A DNA stretch of 64,000 bases from Syntrophobacterales bacterium (GCA_019429105.1 JAHYJE010000009.1:20109-84108), one strand, 5' to 3'. Counted from the first letter of the stretch, positions 28,728-37,001 are shown. Numbers and translations: made by a program. The notes: generated from the letters alone by a model not told the origin.

Positions 28728-28889
28728 CTACTCTTCCGGGGAGAATTCTTCCTTGGAAGCGCCGCACACCGGACATGTCCAGTCCTCGGGAAGGTTGGCA
28801 AAGGCCGTCCCCGCAGGGATGCCTCCCTCCGTGTCTCCCTCCGCCGAATCATATATGTAACCGCATACATCGCATACGTATTTTCCCAT
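28728..28889 (-). CDS. Rubredoxin
   Basis: A 53-residue rubredoxin translated directly from the minus strand. It starts [19 protein letters not shown] and ends with [11 protein letters not shown] plus a short acidic tail. The two CxxC(G) knuckles bind one iron. An AGGAGG-type site (GGAAGG) precedes the ATG at 28889. It is a one-electron carrier and the likely donor to the rubrerythrin 69 bases downstream, forming a small oxidative-stress unit. Confidence 0.92.
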   Translation of the reverse strand: MGKYVCDVCGYIYDSAEGDTEGGIPAGTAFANLPEDWTCPVCGASKEEFSPEE

Positions 28890-29079
28890 GACCTTCCTCC
28901 TTGTGAATTAGTTTACCATATTAGTGACTATAACTTTTACTGACTATGCCGCTTCTGCTTTTATGAGGATTATATCTACACGAGCAGCGGCTTTCCTGTC
29001 AATCACAAATCCATTGCCCGCTTCAGGAAGCTAAATCCATATTGCCGCACGAGGAAATAAAAAATTTACGACTTCCCTG

Positions 29080-29111
29080 TTGACAAAAGCCGCTTCTTAT
29101 ATTAAGAAGCG
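29080..29111 (+). promoter_or_regulatory. tRNA-Asn promoter region with a 21-base palindrome
   Basis: TTGACA at 29080-29085 is the only good -35 before the tRNA. A perfect inverted repeat, arms CGCTTCTTA and TAAGAAGCG with a 3-base centre (29091-29111), occupies the spacer and -10 position; the best -10 (TAAGAA, 29103-29108) is inside its right arm. The tRNA begins 16 bases later. The palindrome could be an operator or simply an accidental repeat. Confidence 0.4.
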
Positions 29112-29126
29112 ACCGCTATAGAGTAT

Positions 29127-29202
29127 TCCCCAGTAGCTCAGTCGGTAGAGCAGATGGCTGTTAACCATCTTGTCCGTGGTTCGAGTCCGCGCTGGGGAGC
29201 CA
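29127..29202 (+). tRNA. tRNA-Asn (anticodon GTT)
   Basis: A 76-base tRNA folds fully. The acceptor stem pairs TCCCCAG (29127-29133) with CTGGGGA (29192-29198); the discriminator base is G and CCA is encoded. The D arm contains AGCTCAGTCGGTAGAGCA, the anticodon loop CTGTTAA carries GTT, and the T loop is TTCGAGT. Hairpins that can end transcription lie at 29211-29225 and 29241-29278. No integrase or att duplication was seen next to it. Confidence 0.96.
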
Positions 29203-29210
29203 AAAATAAT

Positions 29211-29278
29211 CCGCCGCTCTGGCGGTTTCCGATTAGTGGCAGGACCCCGGGAGACTACGCCCGGGGTCTTGCGTTTTG
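29211..29278 (+). terminator. Tandem hairpins after tRNA-Asn
   Basis: The first hairpin is CCGCC/GGCGG with a 5-base loop (29211-29225) followed by TTT. The second is a perfect 9-base stem GACCCCGGG/CCCGGGGTC (29243-29268) followed by a T-rich TTGCGTTTT. The second is the stronger intrinsic terminator. Confidence 0.65.
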
Positions 29279-29334
29279 AGCCGCCTTGGTCCAGTTTTTA
29301 TAGACGTATTGTTCCATTAATTCACAATTTTTCG

Positions 29335-29691
29335 TTATGACTCCGGGGATAAAACCCTTGAGTTGTGCCGATGAACAATCACCCGTACCTTTTCGAGCGT
29401 CACCATCCCCTCGGCGACCAACTGATTCAGATCGGGTAAAAAAGCCTCTATTTTTTCCTCGGCATCAACGATCTCGATTACCATCGGCAGATCCTCGGAA
29501 AGGCGCAGGATCTTGGCAGTATGGATTCGGCTGTTGGCGCCAAAACCAAGAAACCCGCGCAATACCGTAGCCCCCGCCATTCCCCGTTTACGTGCCTCCT
29601 CGACAATGACTTCATGAAGCGGGCGACCGTTGGTCTTGTCGCTTTCGCCGATAAAAACACGCAATAATACCGATTCATAAGGAAGCTTCAT
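29335..29691 (-). CDS. DUF190 family protein
   Basis: A 118-residue protein of the DUF190 family, small cytosolic PII-like proteins. Diagnostic stretches are LRVFIGESDKTNGRPLHEVIVEEARKRG split across 10-37, GATVLRGFLGFG near 40-51 and LPMVIEIVDAEEKI near 70-83. DUF190 proteins often sit beside crcB fluoride channel genes; a recognisable CrcB is not seen here. The gene just upstream is the frameshifted reading frame at 29705-30086, 13 bases away. Confidence 0.85.
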   Translation of the reverse strand: MKLPYESVLLRVFIGESDKTNGRPLHEVIVEEARKRGMAGATVLRGFLGFGANSRIHTAKILRLSEDLPMVIEIVDAEEKIEAFLPDLNQLVAEGMVTLEKVRVIVHRHNSRVLSPES

Positions 29692-29704
29692 TTTTCATCC
29701 TCCG

Positions 29705-30086
29705 TCACAGTACCCTTCCCGGTGCCATCCCCGCCAGTAAAACGGCGAGCCCCAGGCCATTCAGGAAAACCAGATTGTTGACCATCCCGAGGTCATAGAT
29801 CTCGAATTCCGGTTTTGTCGTCCGGGAGGAGAATTTTTCCAGAAACTGCCGCATCGTCAGAAATGTGTTGGGAAAAATGAAATCCTCGGTGGACTGCAGA
29901 TAAGACTTTTCCCAGTCGTATTGCCAATCCTGGTAATTGCTCGCGATGTGAAAGAGGGCGAAATTGAGGGAACCGGCGAATCAGCTTGTTTGAATAGATG
30001 TCATGGCGAATATAGTTATTGAAATTATTCTGATGCCTCGTTGTTGCGCTGCGGTAAGGCACAATAAATCTGTCACCTTTTACCAT
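29705..30086 (-). pseudogene. Frameshifted small gene between nrdD and DUF190
   Basis: I do not recognise this family. The ATG at 30086 overlaps the TAA stop of nrdD (ATGGTAA arrangement), and a coherent protein-like reading runs MVKGDRFIVPYRSATTRHQN ... IYSNKL in one frame and FAGSLNFALFHIASNYQDWQ ... NGLGLAVLLAG to a TGA at 29705 in another. The shift lies near 29975-29985. Total length is 382 bases, one more than a multiple of three, so removing one base would give a 127-residue protein with a hydrophobic C-terminal helix (about 105-122). It may be a real pseudogene, a sequencing indel, or programmed frameshifting. The C-terminal pattern is faintly like the last CrcB helix, but the rest is not. 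Confidence 0.5.
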
Positions 30087-32158
30087 ACCCGGCGGCGGTC
30101 GTTGAGCTCGGCGCGCTTCCCTCGATTCCATCCGGAGGTGAAGCTGTAATATTGGGTTATGCGCGCCAGGCCATCCACCTCTTTTGAACCACAGAAACTG
30201 CACGCCGCGCGAAGACCCCGCATGGCGGCCCCACAGCTCAGGCAGGAGGTAAATTCCGGGGAAAAGACTATCTGGTTGTTCCTGGTTTCGCGAAAGGCAC
30301 GCATGATAAGTTCGGCAAGCTCCGACGCCGGCGGCTCCGACGCGCCCAATTCTATGTTGGTAACCGAGCCGGCCTGCACAAAAGGGTGGAAATGCCCCTC
30401 CCGGAGGATCCGCGTCAGGGGATCAACCGGCGCCGAGGGACGAAGGTGGGTGGAATTCGTATAGTAAATCTCATTTTTTGCAATATTGCCAAGCACATAA
30501 TGCCCAGCCAGCGGGGAGAAGCTCTTCAGGTCAAGGCGGGCAAAGCGGTAGGCGGTTGTCTCCGCGGGCGTCTGTTCCAGCAGGAATTTCATCCCGTGGC
30601 TTGCGGACAATCGCTCCACCTCTTCCTTCATATACCCGATGATCGCCATACCCAGGACGAGCGCCTCCTCGGAATCGTGCAGTTCCCCTTTTGTCCTTAT
30701 CTTCACCAGTTCATTGAGACCCGTCATCCCAACCAGATAAACCGCATCGGACATCCGGAGGTAGGCCAAACCGTCGCTTTTCATGCCGAGCATCGCCAGC
30801 GGTCCCGAATCGCCGGAGGCAAGCAGTCGCTCGATGAAATCCCTTTTTTGCAGATGCGCTTTGACGGCCTTCGCGAGGGTTTCGTCAAGCAGGGAAAACA
30901 GCCTGTCGTCATCCATCTCCAAGGCGCGATATCCGAGCCGGGGAAGATTGATCGTAACATTCTGAATCGACGCATAGCGCCTTTTACAGGGTTCTTTTGC
31001 CTCTACCCCGGGAAAAGCGAAGCCCGCTCCGGGCGCAAGGCCGACCGCCGCCCCCCGCTCCAGCACAAAACAGGGATTGCCCATGGCCGCGGCAGCACCG
31101 CACGCCTCCTCCAGAAATGCCTCGTGTCCCGCGGTCTGGAAAAATCGCTCCGTAATATGGACAATAGGCCGGGGAAAGATGAACGGCTTGCCCGCCGCGT
31201 CGCCCTTCCGGTAAACCCGCATCAGCGCCCGGGCAAAGCGCCGCGCGTCCTCGCCATGCTCCCTAAAGGTGCGGCCGGTAGGCTTTCCGCCCGGGCCGAT
31301 GGCGGGAAGTTCGGAAATAAAATCAGGAACTTCCCAGTACAGATGGATATCGGTAAAGATCGCCTGTCCGCCACGCGACGAGGTTAGCTGCGAGAATTCG
31401 TAAACAAGCATCTGCGCAAACTGCTCGATCTGGCCGTCTTCCATCCCCGCTAAGTAGGGGGCAAAAGAGATGTTTACCGCGTCCCAGCCGATCATGCCGG
31501 AGATATGCCCCTGCAAGGAGGCGCCAAAGCGCACCATGTGGGCCAAAAGCACCTCGGGATGGCGGGCAGGGGCGGCTACTGTCACAAAATTGGGCAGTTT
31601 CAAGCCAAATAGCTTGAGATATTCGAGCGATTGAAAAAAGCCGTAGGGACGGTCAACGTAACCCAAGCCATGCAGATGGATGTCGCCCGAAACATGGGCT
31701 TCGACAATCTCCCGGGAAAATACATCGTGCAGGGCGTATTCGCGTTTTATCCCCTCGACAAGGGCCAGATTTGTCCCTTCCGGGTCATGGGGAACGTTGG
31801 CGTTTTCCTTGTTGCGATGAAAGATGAGCTGTCGGACATCGTAGAGGGGAAAGCCGAGTCGGGCGTGCAGACGTCGTGCCTGCTCCATCCCCCTTTCGAT
31901 CAGGCGGGCGTCAACAAGTTCCCGGATGAGCGCCGTGGTCAGCATGCCTATCCCGGATGCAAAAATCTGTTTCTCCACCTCCTTGCTGATCTCATCGGCG
32001 GTCGCCTCGTCGAGCTGCGCCTCACGGATAAGTGCCTCGACGATCATGCGACGGTTCCACTGGGCGCTCTCCTCGCCGGAGGTACGGACAAAAAGGGTGA
32101 TATCGGTTGTTTCCGCGTTGCGCCGCCGTTCCTGTTCCAAATCAGAGCTCATCGTCAA
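30080..32158 (-). CDS. nrdD: Anaerobic (class III) ribonucleoside-triphosphate reductase, atypical C-terminus
   Basis: NrdD of 692 residues, which makes deoxynucleotides in anaerobes. An ATP-cone regulatory domain fills about residues 18-110. The ten-stranded barrel follows, with a Cys-containing finger-loop candidate GNPCFVLERG. A zinc site (Cys639, 642, 653, 656) precedes the glycyl-radical segment. That segment reads RITQYYSFTSGWNRGK: Gln669 occupies the position where the family normally has the radical Gly (RxxGY). A Gly lies seven residues later in SGWN. It overlaps the HD gene by 4 bases. No nrdG activase was found in the window. Confidence 0.85.
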   Translation of the reverse strand: MTMSSDLEQERRRNAETTDITLFVRTSGEESAQWNRRMIVEALIREAQLDEATADEISKEVEKQIFASGIGMLTTALIRELVDARLIERGMEQARRLHARLGFPLYDVRQLIFHRNKENANVPHDPEGTNLALVEGIKREYALHDVFSREIVEAHVSGDIHLHGLGYVDRPYGFFQSLEYLKLFGLKLPNFVTVAAPARHPEVLLAHMVRFGASLQGHISGMIGWDAVNISFAPYLAGMEDGQIEQFAQMLVYEFSQLTSSRGGQAIFTDIHLYWEVPDFISELPAIGPGGKPTGRTFREHGEDARRFARALMRVYRKGDAAGKPFIFPRPIVHITERFFQTAGHEAFLEEACGAAAAMGNPCFVLERGAAVGLAPGAGFAFPGVEAKEPCKRRYASIQNVTINLPRLGYRALEMDDDRLFSLLDETLAKAVKAHLQKRDFIERLLASGDSGPLAMLGMKSDGLAYLRMSDAVYLVGMTGLNELVKIRTKGELHDSEEALVLGMAIIGYMKEEVERLSASHGMKFLLEQTPAETTAYRFARLDLKSFSPLAGHYVLGNIAKNEIYYTNSTHLRPSAPVDPLTRILREGHFHPFVQAGSVTNIELGASEPPASELAELIMRAFRETRNNQIVFSPEFTSCLSCGAAMRGLRAACSFCGSKEVDGLARITQYYSFTSGWNRGKRAELNDRRRVW

Positions 32159-33570
32159 ATATTCGTCCGGGAAATCCCGCCCAGGGAGGCAAGGGCGCGT
32201 TCCGCCGCGCGGGCCAGCAGATCGTCATGCTCGTGATCGAGGGAAAAGACCCGGAGCTGGACAATCCGGGCCGGGATAAAGCGGTATATGTCCCGCAGAG
32301 GTTCCATGGAGATCGCGCCCGTCGCCGGCTCAAATATATTGACCTTTTTTTCCGTATCCGCCATCGGATTGAGCGGGCGGGGATCCTGGGTAGCCAAATC
32401 AACACGGAAGACCTTTTTCCTCAGGGATGAAGGCAAAAATGAACGGATTCTGGCTTCATAATCGGCGGCCCCGGCGAAGCCCGTTCCCTTCTGGAGCTGG
32501 TCTATCGATAACTCCGCGGCGAAAGACATTTTCCATTTTACCTCCCGGTTGTGAAGTTTTTCCCATTCCCGGGCCAGCCGCCGCTTTTGAGAATCGGGGC
32601 TTTTCAGCCACAAACGCACCTCGCCAAAAAGGCGCCACTCGTCGAAATCGAGGTAAGCTTCCAGATTGAGGGCCGGGCTTACGGGCATAATCAGCGCCAC
32701 CGTATCACGAAATATCTCGTGGAGATGCAGATCGAGCGCCCGGGTTGTGCGATGAAAATAGACATTGGAATAGAGGTTCAAACGGGCGTTAAGAAAGCGG
32801 TTGAACGCGGAAATCCCGGCCTGGTGCAGCGTAAGTCCGTCTTTCGTAAAGAAGGTGTAAAAGCAGAGGCGCTCGATATCGACAATATCGAGGGAAAATC
32901 CCGTCATGAAAGCGTCGCGCTGCACGTAGTCCATGTTATCGACAGTATATGTTCCGGAAAAAAGCTGACGAAGCATCTGCAACCAGCGAGGCATCTTATC
33001 ATCTCCGCCCTGGGGCTTGCGAATCAGAAAGGCCGCCATTTTCGGATCAAGCAGCTCGCCTTCGGCAAAAGCGCCGGACGGGCTGCGGCCGATCCGGGAG
33101 ATAATACGTCCCAGCTTCCGGCAGATGATCAGCCGGCCGAGATCCTCATGAGTCATATTGTAGCTGTCAAGAAAATTGTCGTCAAAGAAATGGCCGTACG
33201 GACCGTGGCCCACATCGTGCAAAAGACCGGCAACCCGCAGCAGTTCTTCGATAAAATTCTGGGAAGGAACATCCGGGCATACCTCCTTCAGGGAAGGATA
33301 GAGGCGCCGCCCGAACCCGCCCGCCATATGCATGGTTCCCAGGGAGTGCTGGAAGCGCGTGTGCTCCGCGGCTGGATAAACCCAGCGGGCGCTCTGGAGC
33401 TGGTAGATCCGCCGGAGCCGCTGCACCCAGGGCGAGTCGATCAGGTCTTTTTCGGTCTTTTCGCCGTCATTGCCGCACGGCACTGTAAAGGATGCATAAC
33501 GGTAAATCGGATCGGCGATCAGCGCCGTTCCCTGATAGATGCCCGCGTATCCCGACAAAGGTGTTTTCAT
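32155..33570 (-). CDS. HD-domain phosphohydrolase, SAMHD1/COG1078-like
   Basis: Metal-dependent HD phosphohydrolase of 471 residues, related to dNTP triphosphohydrolases. The metal ligands are in EHTRFQHSLGTMH (first His), LLHDVGHGPYGH (HD) and the later DNMDYVQRD. Conserved LIDSPWVQRLRRIYQLQ is typical of the COG1078 family. It would hydrolyse dNTPs or a related nucleotide. Its stop overlaps the nrdD start (ATGA), so a dNTP-making and a probable dNTP-degrading enzyme are coupled in one transcript. Confidence 0.85.
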   Translation of the reverse strand: MKTPLSGYAGIYQGTALIADPIYRYASFTVPCGNDGEKTEKDLIDSPWVQRLRRIYQLQSARWVYPAAEHTRFQHSLGTMHMAGGFGRRLYPSLKEVCPDVPSQNFIEELLRVAGLLHDVGHGPYGHFFDDNFLDSYNMTHEDLGRLIICRKLGRIISRIGRSPSGAFAEGELLDPKMAAFLIRKPQGGDDKMPRWLQMLRQLFSGTYTVDNMDYVQRDAFMTGFSLDIVDIERLCFYTFFTKDGLTLHQAGISAFNRFLNARLNLYSNVYFHRTTRALDLHLHEIFRDTVALIMPVSPALNLEAYLDFDEWRLFGEVRLWLKSPDSQKRRLAREWEKLHNREVKWKMSFAAELSIDQLQKGTGFAGAADYEARIRSFLPSSLRKKVFRVDLATQDPRPLNPMADTEKKVNIFEPATGAISMEPLRDIYRFIPARIVQLRVFSLDHEHDDLLARAAERALASLGGISRTNI

Positions 33571-33732
33571 GGGGTTCTCCTACAATATTCGCGCCTAAAT
33601 AGCAACCAGGATGATGTGCTCTGGATAGTTAAACAAAATCATTGCGCCCGTCAAAAAAGGTGTGCTATCTCTCCCCCGCAGCTTTTACAGCAACAGACGG
33701 GCAATAAAGATTCGCAGCGACAGGAAAATGCT

Positions 33733-35148
33733 TTGAACCCAGCGATTAGTTCGAAAAAAGAGATCAATAAATCCGTCATCGCCCTGATCGCCGCGCTGAG
33801 CTCCTTTTTGACCCCCTTCACGTCTTCCTCGGTCAATATTGCCCTGCCGTCAATCGACCGGGAGTTGTCGCTAAGCGCACTTTCGCTCGGCTGGATCGCC
33901 ACGTCGTATCTGCTTGCCGCAGCGATGTTTTTAGTCCCTTTCGGGCGGATCGCCGATATTTACGGAAGAAAAAAGATTTTTCTCGCCGGCATCATCATCG
34001 ATTCCGCGGCCTCCGTCATGTGCGCCCTGCTGTCTTCGGAAGCCGGCCTGATCTTCTTTCGCGGGATGCAGGGGCTCGGCGGCGCAATGATCTTTGGAAC
34101 CGGAATCGCGATTTTGACCTCCGTTTATCCGCAACAGGAACGGGGCCGGGCGCTCGGCATCAATGTTGCAGCCGTATATACCGGCCTGTCGGTGGGGCCC
34201 TTGCTCGGCGGACTGCTGACCGAGCATCTGGGCTGGCGGAGCATTTTCTTTCTGAATGCCTTGCTGGGCTTGCTCATCACCATCCTCGTTTTCTGGAAAA
34301 TGACCGGAGAGTGGCGAGAGGCAAAGGGAGAAAGATTCGATCCCGCCGGGGCCCTGATCTACAGTCTGTCGCTGGTCGCCCTGATGTACGGTTTTTCCAT
34401 CCTGCCGACGCTGTCCGCGGGAGCGCTGATTTTGGGAGGATTGGTCGGGCTTTATGGATTCGTCGTCTGGGAAAAACGAGCATTGAATCCGCTTTTGGAC
34501 ATCACCCTGTTCAGCAAAAACCGGACCTTCAAATTCTCGAACCTGTCCGCCTTTATCCACTACGGGGCAACCTTTGCGATCATCTTTCTTTTGAGTCTCT
34601 ACCTTCAGCATATCCACGGTCTGACTGCCGAGCATGCCGGGATGATCATGATTATCCAGCCGGTCATGCAGGTCATTTTTTCCCCGCTTGCCGGCAGCCT
34701 CTCCGACAGAATGGAACCGCGCCTGCTGGCGTCGGCGGGAATGGGGGCGACCACGCTGGGGCTTGTCCTTCTCTCTTTTCTCGAAAAAGAAACCAGCCTC
34801 GGATATGTTGTTTTCTGCCAGGCCGTTATGGGAATCGGCTTCGGCTTCTTTTCGTCGCCCAACACCAACGCGGCGATGTCCTCCGTTGAAAAAAGGTTTT
34901 ACGGCGCCGCCTCGGGGATGCTGGGAACCATGCGGCTGACCGGCCAGATGTTCAGTATGGGAATAATCATGCTGCTCTTTTCCCTCTACCTCGGCAAGGT
35001 GCAGATAACCCCTGAATACCACGACATCTTCATGAAATGCGCCCGGACAGGGTTCACTGTTTTCGCCGCTCTTTGTTTTGCCGGCATTTTTGCCTCTCTT
35101 GCCAGGGGAAACCTGCATAAAACGACTAATTCTGAAAATCATCAATAA
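33733..35148 (+). CDS. MFS exporter of the DHA2 (EmrB/QacA) family
   Basis: Major facilitator protein of 471 residues with about 14 predicted membrane helices, the hallmark of the DHA2 drug:H+ antiporters. Motif A-like LVPFGRIADIYGRKKIF lies near 60-76 and motif C-like GLSVGPLLGGLLTEHLGWRSIFF near 150-172. The start is TTG 33733, eight bases after AGGA; the longer open frame upstream runs antisense to the HD gene and is not coding. No outer-membrane or periplasmic partner is adjacent. The substrate is unknown. Confidence 0.85.
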   Translation: MNPAISSKKEINKSVIALIAALSSFLTPFTSSSVNIALPSIDRELSLSALSLGWIATSYLLAAAMFLVPFGRIADIYGRKKIFLAGIIIDSAASVMCALLSSEAGLIFFRGMQGLGGAMIFGTGIAILTSVYPQQERGRALGINVAAVYTGLSVGPLLGGLLTEHLGWRSIFFLNALLGLLITILVFWKMTGEWREAKGERFDPAGALIYSLSLVALMYGFSILPTLSAGALILGGLVGLYGFVVWEKRALNPLLDITLFSKNRTFKFSNLSAFIHYGATFAIIFLLSLYLQHIHGLTAEHAGMIMIIQPVMQVIFSPLAGSLSDRMEPRLLASAGMGATTLGLVLLSFLEKETSLGYVVFCQAVMGIGFGFFSSPNTNAAMSSVEKRFYGAASGMLGTMRLTGQMFSMGIIMLLFSLYLGKVQITPEYHDIFMKCARTGFTVFAALCFAGIFASLARGNLHKTTNSENHQ

Positions 35149-35243
35149 ATACAAAAGAACAATTGCAATTGCCCGAAAATCAGGAATAACGGCAGAGCCG
35201 CAACTGAAATTATATCCGGCTTCGCTGCCCCTTGAGCATATTC

Positions 35244-35747
35244 TTATATTGCTTTCATTAAGGATCGCCCATAGGCCATTTTCCCGAATTTTTTTAGCAA
35301 ACTCACGATTGTTTCAATTTCCCCGAATGAAAATCTCAATTTATCATCTTTTTTTTCGGCTGTGGCGGAAAAACCGCCTGCCGCGTTATAACCATGTATT
35401 CTCTGAGAAGTGGGGAAACTGCCTTCGGGCGTACCGTTATATTCGGGGGAGGTTGTATCGACAAGATCATCAATAGACGAAAAGATAATCTCATATCCCT
35501 CCGTCCTTAATCCAGCCACCAAATCATCAAGCAGCTTTGACGCCTTCTCATAGGAATGAATCTTGGCAAAAGTAAACCAGAGGGTGATTCTTTTATTTTT
35601 TATAATGCCTGCATCAGTTGAGTCAGAAAAAATTTCGCTGATGCTCCCAAGTTGTTTGCCCGCTTCGTCAATATCCCCATAAAACCTTATTCCAAAAGCA
35701 TCAACTTTATCGCCGCTTTTGCCAAACTTTATTTTCATTATTTTCAT
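35244..35747 (-). CDS. Hypothetical protein
   Basis: I recognise no family. The frame extends to 35876, but the first plausible start with upstream purine-rich sequence is ATG 35747, giving 167 residues beginning MKIMKIKFGKSGDKVDA. The protein is soluble, mixed alpha/beta in appearance, with no signal peptide. Base composition is visibly more AT-rich than its neighbours, which hints at horizontal acquisition. It has no operon partners. Confidence 0.55.
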   Translation of the reverse strand: MKIMKIKFGKSGDKVDAFGIRFYGDIDEAGKQLGSISEIFSDSTDAGIIKNKRITLWFTFAKIHSYEKASKLLDDLVAGLRTEGYEIIFSSIDDLVDTTSPEYNGTPEGSFPTSQRIHGYNAAGGFSATAEKKDDKLRFSFGEIETIVSLLKKFGKMAYGRSLMKAI

Positions 35748-35876
35748 TGTATTGCCTGCCCTTAAGTGCAGAATCTTTCTCTGCCTGTTTAAAATCAATA
35801 GCGCCAGCTTGTTCATGTGCATCCATACCATATATCCTGGATTAATAAAATGCGAACTAAATTTTTTCAGAGCCAA

Positions 35877-36124
35877 GCGGGGCTAACCAATGATGAAAAT
35901 CCGTCATGAGTATCCTGCCTTCTTGCGGCATAGAATTGCGTACCGTGCCTTGCAAAAGCGCAAACCGAATTTCTGCTTGTCAGACATTCTCTTAAATGGT
36001 AAGAGACGTCACTAATAAAGCTATTTTAAAAATAGCCTCATTGTTCAATGTAAAGGCAATAATTACAGAAGGATAGTTCCAGATATCCCATCAGGAAAAG
36101 TTATCCCATCAGGAGGTAAGGTCG
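35877..36124. repeat. Intergenic DNA with an 18-base tandem duplication at its end
   Basis: The 13-base unit TATCCCATCAGGA occurs at 36084-36096 and again at 36102-36114, an 18-base period. The second copy runs into the AGGAGG ribosome binding site of the next gene, so the duplication places a second partial AGGA site upstream. The rest of this stretch is AT-rich and holds no gene that I can support. Confidence 0.6.
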
Positions 36125-36427
36125 ATGTCCATGCTCATCAGCGGCATTGTTTCGGTTGTTCTTGGCATCATTGGGTTTTCCCTGTGGTGGAGCGCTTTTA
36201 TCATCGCCTTGAAGGGCATTATCCCCATCCTGCTGATCCTCGGCGGCATCCTCGCGGTTTATATAGGCTTGGACTCGATTGAAGACCAGACACGGGAAGA
36301 GCGGAAAAAACAAGAGGAAAAACTGCAAAAGACAAGAAATGAGATGGAGCAGATCAAGGTTCAGGCCGAACAGTACCGTGAGGAACTTGAGCGGTTAAAG
36401 CAAGACGTTAAAAAAGACAATCCCTGA
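36125..36427 (+). CDS. Small membrane protein with coiled-coil tail
   Basis: A 100-residue protein. Residues 1-50 form one long or two short membrane helices with small residues (IVSVVLGIIGF, ILGGILAVYIGL). Residues 52-98 are charged and heptad-like (EERKKQEEKLQKTRNEMEQI), a cytoplasmic coiled coil. A perfect AGGAGG precedes the ATG by 6-7 bases. No family is assigned; the architecture resembles phage-shock or lysis-associated scaffolds, but nothing nearby supports a role. Confidence 0.7.
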   Translation: MSMLISGIVSVVLGIIGFSLWWSAFIIALKGIIPILLILGGILAVYIGLDSIEDQTREERKKQEEKLQKTRNEMEQIKVQAEQYREELERLKQDVKKDNP

Positions 36428-36469
36428 AGGCAAAGAGTCTATTAGATATTAACTTCACAAACGATTTCC

Positions 36470-36507
36470 AAACTTGGCGGACGCGTCGGAGCGCGTCCTC
36501 CAAGTTT
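36470..36507. repeat. 16-base near-perfect palindrome between convergent genes
   Basis: Arms AAACTTGGCGGACGCG (36470-36485) and its reverse complement with one mismatch (36492-36507) enclose a 6-base loop. It lies between the ends of the small membrane-protein gene and the DUF35 gene. There is no T-run on either side, so it may be a bidirectional mRNA-stabilising or rho-type hairpin. Confidence 0.5.
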
Positions 36508-36564
36508 AGCGAACAGAAATAGTATTATGCTGCCATTTATCGCCATTTACCGGAAACCAGGACT

Positions 36565-36999
36565 TCATGCCTTGTGGAAAACGAAGTTTATCTGGCCGTT
36601 CGGCAAATTGTTCACTGCGGCTTTCATCTCCATGCCTACCTTTATCTCCCCCTCGGGGACATCTCCGGCAATGCGCCCGAAAACCTTATAGGCGCCGTAA
36701 TCCAAAACCGCAATCGAGTAAGGCAGGTCTCCTTCGAAGCCAACCGGGGCATACTGAAGCTTGCTGTAGGTAAGAAGTTTGCCTGTGCCGGAGACGGGGA
36801 ACCATTCCATATCACTGGAAACGCAGTTGTAACAATCCGCACGGGGCGGGAAGTACTCCCTGCCGCATGTCCGGCAGCGGGTCGCCATAACCTTGTCCTC
36901 TTCGAGGTAAGTTATAAAATCGTTGGTTTTTGTAAGGGAGGTGAAGCTTACCGTCCCGAATTTTTTGAAGCGTGCATCTACCTCTTTTTTGTTGTTCAT
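36565..36999 (-). CDS. DUF35 OB-fold acyl-CoA-associated protein
   Basis: A 144-residue zinc-ribbon plus OB-fold protein of the DUF35/COG1545 group that forms complexes with thiolases, for instance HMG-CoA or acetoacetyl-CoA synthesis partners. The rubredoxin-like ribbon is CRTCGREYFPPRADCYNC near 43-60, followed by the OB fold (GTGKLLTYSKL, VGMEMKAAV). ATG 36999 is used; a longer frame overlaps the thiolase. It starts two bases after the thiolase stop, so the two are co-expressed. Confidence 0.88.
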   Translation of the reverse strand: MNNKKEVDARFKKFGTVSFTSLTKTNDFITYLEEDKVMATRCRTCGREYFPPRADCYNCVSSDMEWFPVSGTGKLLTYSKLQYAPVGFEGDLPYSIAVLDYGAYKVFGRIAGDVPEGEIKVGMEMKAAVNNLPNGQINFVFHKA

Positions 37000-37001
37000 T
37001 T

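Noticed and set aside
29705..29860. CrcB fluoride channel as the partner of DUF190
   Set aside because: Only the final hydrophobic helix vaguely resembles CrcB; the typical NLxGSF motif and four-helix layout are missing.
32551..33732. Long plus-strand frame upstream of the MFS exporter
   Set aside because: It runs antisense to the HD phosphohydrolase and the MFS homology begins only at TTG 33733 with its own ribosome binding site.
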